From: Arcuatula senhousia
Taxonomy: Eukaryota; Mollusca; Bivalvia; Mytilida; Mytilidae
Reading direction: 5' to 3'
Assembly (NCBI GenBank): GCA_963971305.1
Contig: OZ020303.1
Location: 64,790,867 to 64,854,866 of the forward strand
DNA length: 64,000 nt
Both the position numbers and the translations under genes were made by a program. A model generated the notes under the pieces. The model was not told the DNA's origin. It did no database searches and was given only the letters and a program-made list of their open reading frames with translations. Shown one piece after another: positions 57,374 to 64,000 of the stretch. Every line of letters starts with the position of its first letter. Position 1 is the stretch's first letter.

Positions 57374-57850
57374 CGAATATTTTACCCGTGCGGGTCCTGG
57401 GAGGCGAATAGGCCCGCAGCAACGCTAAGCTTGCCGGAAAAAGTGCACCGAGCAGCGCTCAAAACCCTGACATCAGGTCAGGCAGCTATATCCACAAATC
57501 GACTAGGATGTGTGCCCTAGGTGGTTGAATGGGTGCAGCAATGTCATAATGAATGCCGTGGTCGTCAGGCTATAATACGGAAAACCTGACGCAAACTATT
57601 TTGGTGCACCCTGTTGGGATATTTGTCACGTTCCTTGCACGTTAAACAACCTTGTAACAGGTGTCCGTGAGAGCGTATATAGGACCCGTAGGATCCCCCT
57701 GTAGTAGGCAAAATTGCGAGCCCCTTCCCATCACTCCTTTTTTCCAGTGATACAAAACTCTCCTTGCCCATTGGCCTTTTGTCTCTACTTCCTCCACTTC
57801 ATCATCATTTCATGTTTATTGTATCGCCCCTTACATGTTAATCTCCCAGA
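57374..57850 (+). repeat. G+C-rich retroelement-like fragment
   Basis: Base composition is sharply different from its surroundings ('gtgcgggtcctgggaggcga', 'gaatgccgtggtcgtcaggc'). It ends 'ttacatgttaatctccc', shared with 35222-35246. Looks like the 3' part of a non-LTR element; I cannot name the family. The 68-residue minus-strand frame here has no known domain. Confidence 0.45.
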
Positions 57851-57974
57851 TATGTATATAGAGAAAAGCAATAACTATAGCTAACCAAATTACGAATATA
57901 TTTTGTGTAAAGACTTAGTACTACAAACGGTTGAATATAGTTTTAGGTGACATAATGACATTTTTTGATAGACG

Positions 57975-58095
57975 AGTTGTTTATGAAGCAAAGAAGTACC
58001 AGTGGGTCGTTCGAAAATCGGAAAATTTATTATATAAAATGACACGACAAAATCACGATTCAGTAGACGTAAAAAGACAAGAAGAAAAGTAAACA
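57975..58095 (-). repeat. Degraded 3'-tail of the 'YDKRDDFNF' retroelement (copy M)
   Basis: Minus strand 'ttccgattttcgaacgaccc' and 'actggtacttctttgcttca' match the tail end with changes. Confidence 0.45.
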
Positions 58096-58335
58096 CCTTT
58101 AAGTCAGGGTACCAGTTCTTGCTTTAATATGTGTTTTTTAGTTTTTTAACATTCATTTATGTGCCGAATATAATGTCGCTTTAAATTCTTAACAACACAC
58201 GGTCGGATATATAGTTTAATGGGATTTTGAATGAAGTTCAAGCATGTTAAAGAGTTTTTGTTACTTTGGAGGCTTTCTCAAAAATAAATGTCACAAATTT
58301 ATAAATAAAACTTAACAGTTGCACTGAATATTATA

Positions 58336-58542
58336 CACTGTAAAAATTGTGTTTAAAATCTAAACATGTTTAAACATGTTTCACTTTTTAATAATATCAA
58401 TTTTAGAAATTTTCCTATACTATTTTCATTAATCTAAACATGTTTTGCCAAAACACATGTTAAGACCCTAAACATGACACCAATTTGTTACATTTAAAGT
58501 GTTTAGAAAAATGTTTAGGCCCTAAACACATTTTTTACAGTG
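58336..58542. mobile_element. 207-bp TA-flanked MITE (Tc1/mariner-like)
   Basis: The left end CACTGTAAAAATTGTGTTTA and right end in reverse CACTGTAAAAAATGTGTTTA are near-identical. TA stands on both sides (58334-58335 and 58543-58544). No coding. Confidence 0.85.
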
Positions 58543-58609
58543 TACAAGTAAAAACTTCCAAATTTTCGAATTAAAAAAATAGCATTGACCAATAACAAAT
58601 TAAGCCGTC

Positions 58610-58987
58610 AGGGACAGACCATTTAACTTGAAAAGGGGGGGCTTGATTTTTCGTTTTGGCAAGAAAAAAATATATATTTATCGAAGGTGATGCAACTGAA
58701 TAGTTTCATTAAGAGACCGACCATTTTACTTGAAAGGGGGGCTTGGTTTTTACAAAAAAAATATATACTGAAAATTATTTTTGATGAAACAAATATTTTG
58801 GCAGCTGAGGGTAAAAAAAAAATTTCTGAAGAAGGATTTCTTCTGTAAAAAATAATGCTGATAATGAAAAAAGATATTCTGTTGCGACGCCTTTGAAAAA
58901 TAAGTATTTTGTCTGCGCTCTGTGAAAAAAAAAATCTGATAAAAAAAACAAGCCCCCCCCTTAATTAAGTTAAATGGTCTGTCTCTA
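58610..58987. mobile_element. Poly-G MITE 'ACAGACCATTTAACTT' with an internal third terminus
   Basis: The left end AGGGACAGACCATTTAACTT leads to a G run. The right end in reverse reads AGAGACAGACCATTTAACTT and also leads to a G run. A third copy of the terminus, in left orientation, lies inside at 58712-58747 (GAGACCGACCATTTTACTTG), suggesting insertion of one copy into another or an internal duplication. Confidence 0.8.
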
Positions 58988-60348
58988 ATAGCATTATTCT
59001 ATATGGCAAAAATCCTTCTTCAGAATATTTTTGCCTACCCTCTGCTTCAAAAATATTTTTTTCATCAAAAATAATTTAGGAAAAAAACCCACCTATTTTA
59101 ATTCTGAATGTACAAACCACATTCTAATAATCATCCAGAAAACTGAAAAAAAATCGCCGCATTCACACAAGTGCAATTCAATCAACGATCAATGAAATCT
59201 TCAAAGTAGATGTTTTATAATTGTCTCGTATGTGTGCACAACAAATGTATTTATAGATCAATATCAATTGAGGAAGATATATATACAAAGTTATTTATAG
59301 ATCGATGAATATTAACTGTTTATTTCTAACACATTTTTTTACGTCTTGAATCTCGTATGCTGCATGTATGTACAATCTTTGATTTGATTAGGTAATGAAT
59401 TTAGTACATATCTATGCATTGATAAAAATTATTATAAAAATTGACCACGGCTTTTGAGAATACACAAAAAGGCAAAAAGGGGGATGGGCAGTTGTCGAAA
59501 TTTTGTCAAATAAGTGACCAGTTCATGTATAATACCTAAAATCTATATCAAACATAGATAGTATAACTATTTTGTGAAAAAAAATCTCTAGGTGAAAACA
59601 GCAAAGCATGGGATTTATTGGTGTATAACTGTTCATAAAATTCGAATGGAGAAAGTGTCGTCCAGCTAGGACAAATGTAGGAACTGACAAAATTGAAACT
59701 AACCATTCAATTATCATTATAATGGTGTGGAACAACGCTATTTTGAAAAGTTTAAATTTAGACCAACAGTAGATGTAACTAGTGAATAAAAAACGTTCAA
59801 TATTTGAACATTCATCACGCACTATATCTTTTAGCGCACGCAGAACCTTATCACAAACTCAAACCAAATCCAATAATACTCTATAAGAACTGTTAGTATG
59901 AACAGTTCCGAGTATTGAAAAAAATGGAGGACATCTCAATTATTATTTAGTCACATGACTGTAAAAGCCAATCAAATGATTAGAAGTTGACCAAAAATAT
60001 AATAATACATGATGTTAAATATCTGTCTTTTCTGAAGGAGGACGGTTCAAATGCTCGGTTATTGAACTTCTTGGGCGATAAAAATCGTTGTTGAAAAGGG
60101 GTACCAATTTTTTTTTTACCTCTTATACAGAAAATTATAAAAGGATTTTATGAATTTGTGAACAGATAATGATATATGAAGATTTATGACATTACCCACA
60201 TAAATCAACAATAATTTAACTAGAAAATGTGTCTATGAGCCACAGGATGGCCCTCCCGTTCTTGAAATATCATTGACCATCAATGTGTATTACCTGGGAT
60301 ATGGACCTTTACCAAGAACTTAACCAAAGTCATTCATGCATAAAATAT

Positions 60349-60363
60349 AGGTCACAGTGACCT
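60349..60363. promoter_or_regulatory. Perfect ERE-type palindrome, monomer 1
   Basis: AGGTCACAGTGACCT equals the consensus oestrogen-response element, two AGGTCA half-sites inverted with 3-bp spacing. Sequence identity is direct; function is not shown. Confidence 0.6.
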
Positions 60364-60494
60364 AATTTCTAGTGGGTGGTGTCATCTTACCTAAGACACA
60401 TCCAGTAGTGAAATATCATTGACTCCCAACATCTAGTATTTAAGTTATGGACCTTAACCAAGAACTTAACCGAAGTCGTTCATGCATAAAATAT

Positions 60495-60509
60495 AGGTCA
60501 CAGTGACCT
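60495..60509. promoter_or_regulatory. Perfect ERE-type palindrome, monomer 2
   Basis: Identical 15-mer exactly 146 bp after the first. Confidence 0.6.
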
Positions 60510-60640
60510 AATTTCTAGTGGGTGGTGTAGCCCTACCCAAGACCCATCTGGTGGTGAAATATCATTGACCCCCAACATCTAGTATCCGAGTAACGGACCT
60601 TAACCAAGAACTTAACCGAAGTCATTCATGCGTAAAATAT

Positions 60641-60655
60641 AGGTCACAGTGACCT
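60641..60655. promoter_or_regulatory. Perfect ERE-type palindrome, monomer 3
   Basis: Identical 15-mer, again 146 bp on, in a monomer of the same variant as monomer 1. Confidence 0.6.
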
Positions 60656-60786
60656 AATTTCTAGTGGGTGGTGTCACCTTACCTAAGACACATCTAGTAA
60701 TGAAATATCATTGACCCCCAACATCTAGTATCCAAGTTATAGACCTTAACCAAGAACTTAACCGGAGTCGTTCATGCATAAAATAT

Positions 60787-60801
60787 AGGTCACAGTGACC
60801 T
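60787..60801. promoter_or_regulatory. Perfect ERE-type palindrome, monomer 4
   Basis: Identical 15-mer, 146 bp on; the next monomer is cut off by the (GGAC)n block before reaching this site. Confidence 0.6.
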
Positions 60802-61000
60802 AATTTCTAGTGGGTGGTGTAGCCCTACCCAAGACCTATCTGGTGGTGAAATATCATTGACCCCCAACATCTAGTATCCGAGTAATGGACCTTAACCAAG
60901 AACTTAACCAAAGTGTTACGGACGGACGGACGGACGGACGGACGGACGGACAAGGGTAAAACTATATGTCCGATCCACATACGTGGTCGGGCCATAAAAA

Positions 61001-62400
61001 TCACTGTGGATAGCAGTCAGCAGTCTTCAGTGTGACCAGTGGTCAATGCCCGTCATGTTGCAATGAGCCCTAGATCAAAAATAGAATGCCTGAATACAAA
61101 ACCAATCCTAAAACTATCAACGAAAATTGGTATTATTAACTGACTTTCATTAAATGACTGCTAATAATTTGTTTGGTGAGGTGCAAATAGTAGGAATGCC
61201 TAGCTCTTAATATCTCTTAAGAAAGGGAGAGCTCACCCTCCTTTATCTCTGAGTTTTTATTTCTGACTTAATTCACGGTTCAAAAATAAAACTTTAGTTC
61301 CGCCCATCTTTACTGATATTGTAATGTTACCCAGCATTTTTTAGATTTGTTGAAACAATTTTTTCAGCATGGAAGGAATAACTTCAATAGTAATACTTGA
61401 ATTCTATAAATTTGAAAAGGACCAAATTAGCATTTGTCATTACTTGTTTCAAAATCAGTTTACGAATAGAATTTTAGATGAAGTTTGTTTCCACCATGGT
61501 TACTCTTTTTGGTATTGTCTCTGCATATGCGCCCCTCCTCTTATTTTACAATAATGAATCGTCGTTTTAAGATTGTAATGAAATGTTTTACACACATAAA
61601 ATCTTAAAGACTTTCCTTTTAAGGAGATACACACCTGTGAAAATGATAGTAATTAAATGTTCCTAAACATGGTTTCTCATGTTAGAAAAACTTAAATTAA
61701 GTTGAAATAATGGAAAAAATCATATGTATAGATATAAGCTTTTAAAAAATTGGTGGGAAATTGGACTCCTCGTTATTTTTCATTAAAATAACAGAGAAAC
61801 AGTTTTTGAACTATTAAGCATAGAACTAAGAATTAAATTTTGTTGATTTTTTTATGACTGATTATTTAGACATATTAAAAATCATGAAAAGCATAGGGGG
61901 TCAATGGGTATTTCCATGCATTTTAATGGATAAAGACAGAGTATATCGAAAAATATTCAAAATGGTATACTTTCCAGTCAAATCTGTCGTGGTACAAAGA
62001 GTTGACGAATGGATACAATCTATACTTAACTGAATATTTTTTTACAATTGACCTATTAGTTAACTTTCTGAACTTACATTTTCAAATCATAAAGAAACTG
62101 TTATTTGATATCAAAGAACAAAAAACGGATACAAGTTGTTGTAGTGGTCGGGCTACTAGTATCAACTTGTTTATATCCCTTTCAAGGGCAAAAATCATAG
62201 ACACTTTTTCTTCTCTCTCTTGGTACAATTTTAGAGAATTATCTTAGAAACGATCACAAAAAGATCCATGTTTGGATTGTGGATACCCGCTTGTAAGGTA
62301 AAGACCTCTTATTGATTAAGTGTAGGCTTCAAATCCCAAACTGACAGAGGGATTCACGCTTTGCCAAATCCACTTTAACCCTCTAAACTCAACTACTGCA
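61001..62400. other. No gene recognised
   Basis: A+T-rich sequence. Frames near 61369 and 62002 show no domain or splice context. Nothing named. Confidence 0.45.
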
Positions 62401-62404
62401 GCTT

Positions 62405-62514
62405 AAGTTTCATAAACCATCTCAAATTTGAGGATTTCCTCAACTCCAATTCAATAATCATTTAAGGAAATTCTCAAAGAAGAAAAACTCATTGTTAAGA
62501 TGTTTTATGAAACT
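62405..62514. mobile_element. Small foldback MITE
   Basis: AAGTTTCATAAACCATCT (62405-62422) is mirrored by AGATGTTTTATGAAACT ending at 62514. Inner blocks 'gaggatttcctc' and 'aaggaaattctc' also pair. About 110 bp, no coding. Confidence 0.65.
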
Positions 62515-64000
62515 CGGACCAGCTAGGTGAGGTTTCAAAAGACTCCTCTAGTATAAAAAAAAAATTCTTACATCTTTTGTCAAAAATGTGATTGAAATTA
62601 GGATTTCTGTGTTATTTTTTAAAAATTAACAATTTGTCTGAAGCATCTCTGGTTAGTTTTAAAAGTCGTCGTCCAAAAAGGACATTTTGCCAGTATTTGG
62701 TTGAAATTTTGATTTCTTTATGCATTGAATACATCAACTTACCTCGTTACAAGCAGAATTCTTTATGACATCATAAAATGGATGTTTAAAATACAGTTAA
62801 ACTTGCGTCAATAAAAATATTAAAGTTCATCTCGTCAATAAATGGGTGTTTTTATCAATTTGCTCAATATCTAGGCCATATATCCTGGCTGTACACACAT
62901 TAATTAGTATCATTTAAATCATAGTCCAACTTTACTTTATCTCAAATGGGTAGGATATTAATATGTGTTGAAAATTCAATTTTCATATAAAGTACAAGCT
63001 ATGCATCAATTTGAAGTGCCCTTGTGGGGGCGGGTTGTCCAACGGATATTTAAATGTCAAGCAACGTAAAGTACCCTTAATATCCAATTTAAACCCCCTT
63101 GGGGATATGTAGTGCATATTTTAGAACATCGCCAAATTGATCCTAAATTGACGTAGAAGAAAAGATTTTTTTAGTTAAACAACTTTTTGAATCATTATCT
63201 GATAATATAGTGACAATGTATCAGCTATAATTCATATATTTTTTGGTCATCAAATATTCTGTCTGTTAATGTTCAATAGTATGAAGACAAAAATTCAAAA
63301 ATATCTGTAAATATAATTTCTTTACAAATAAAAAATGGATTCTTGTGTCTGGGTACGGCCTTCTCATTTTTTTTCTTTATTCCCAACTGAGGGTTCAGTT
63401 TCTCGCCATTAAAAAAATATATGATATGTAAATATTAAATATTCTAAATTTAGATTTTTATATTTACCTTTCTTTTATGAACTTTAAATGCATATAATTT
63501 CTCTTTCACAAGTGATAAAATATAAATAACCCTCATTTTAAGTTTTCTCTCATCGCCACAAAACTATCTTTGTTTTAAACACGTTTTCGTTCGTTTTTCA
63601 AAAATTAAAGCTTAAATAATTCATAATTTCGAGAATATATTCAGAAAAATAAATCATAAAGTCTTACTTAGCATATTAATAGAAAAAGTCAGTGGACTTT
63701 CATAAAAAGCTACAGTCAGGGAGAATCGCTTTCAAAGGTTTAAACACTTTTCATTTATTAGTGAATTTCGATGTTAAAGTGAAAAGCGCAGTAGGATTGA
63801 TATTCAAGGTCCTATTGACTCGATGGTTTTATAATAAAATACATCAAAACGCCATTCAAAGCTTATTTCACACCATCTAGAAATGGAAATGAAATTGAAT
63901 TACAATATGCCTTGCTCTGGGAGTGCAATATTGTTCGAAAGTAATTTGATTTAAGTTTTGAAAAGTAGAACACGCTATACATTTCCGTTGGTAGTGGTTT
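62515..64000. other. No gene or clear repeat recognised
   Basis: A+T-rich intergenic DNA to the right edge; nothing supported. Confidence 0.45.

Larger units (their letters stand above)
60226..61000 (+). mobile_element. Tandem-repeat (pearl/HINE-like) element, 146-bp monomers
   Basis: Four full monomers plus a partial one, exact 146-bp spacing of the marker AGGTCACAGTGACCT (60349, 60495, 60641, 60787). They alternate between two variants ('accttacctaagacacatc' and 'gccctacccaagacc'). A (GGAC)n run follows (60920-60951), then 'ccgatccacatacgtggtcg', a terminal hairpin. No coding. Confidence 0.85.

Noticed and set aside
60920..60951. (GGAC)n/(ACGG)n tract as a CRISPR or telomere-like array
   Set aside because: It is a simple microsatellite at the end of a pearl/HINE-like element; no spacers and no telomere unit.

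Overview
This is eukaryotic DNA: about two-thirds A+T, split genes with GT-AG introns, and a dense load of dispersed repeats. The repeats point to a bivalve mollusc, most likely a marine mussel (Mytilus or a relative). The clearest pointers are 'AGCTCACCTGG' elements with a (GTC)n block, short repeats carrying a type I hammerhead ribozyme, pearl/HINE-like arrays ending in (ACGG)n, and a Penelope-like retroelement. The species is inferred, not proven.

Only one cellular protein-coding gene is recognisable. It lies on the + strand, enters from beyond the left edge and ends at 19069. Fourteen exons (943-19069, 544 codons plus stop, reading phase kept across every junction) encode most of a CNBD2-like protein, i.e. 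cyclic nucleotide-binding domain-containing protein 2, called CRIS in mouse and linked to sperm. The N-terminal exons and promoter lie outside the window.

The introns of this gene are full of mobile DNA in the sense direction. A 5'-truncated Penelope-like element with an uninterrupted RT plus GIY-YIG frame lies at 7326-9570. Two tandem-repeat (HINE/pearl-like) elements lie at 9715-11297 and 16353-17553. A hammerhead-bearing short repeat at 13944-14279 has an intact ribozyme core whose predicted cleavage site is 78 nt before exon 10. A 140-bp MITE lies at 15492-15631.

From 19070 to 64000 I recognise no cellular gene. This part is a mosaic of repeats:
- many 3'-anchored, variably 5'-truncated copies of one non-LTR-like retroelement, the longest at 46497-47097;
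- a 1.48-kb inverted-repeat transposon (22391-23872) nested in an older repeat;
- a 1.9-kb long-inverted-repeat structure (26526-28393) with a further MITE inside;
- several poly-G MITEs, a TTAA-flanked piggyBac-like MITE (43109-43452) and a TA-flanked MITE (58336-58542);
- three copies of a repeat whose best copy (30924-30971) can fold as a second hammerhead-like motif;
- a pyrimidine-rich degenerate tandem tract (about 39100-40620);
- a 146-bp tandem array (about 60226-61000) in which every complete monomer carries a perfect consensus oestrogen-response palindrome.

The most interesting theme is self-cleaving RNA. There are one clear hammerhead family (one intact copy in the host intron, one core-intact copy elsewhere, several relics), one candidate second family, and two hammerhead-like variants in Penelope-type tails. 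All sit in the same 64 kb as a Penelope-type reverse transcriptase that might mobilise such RNAs.
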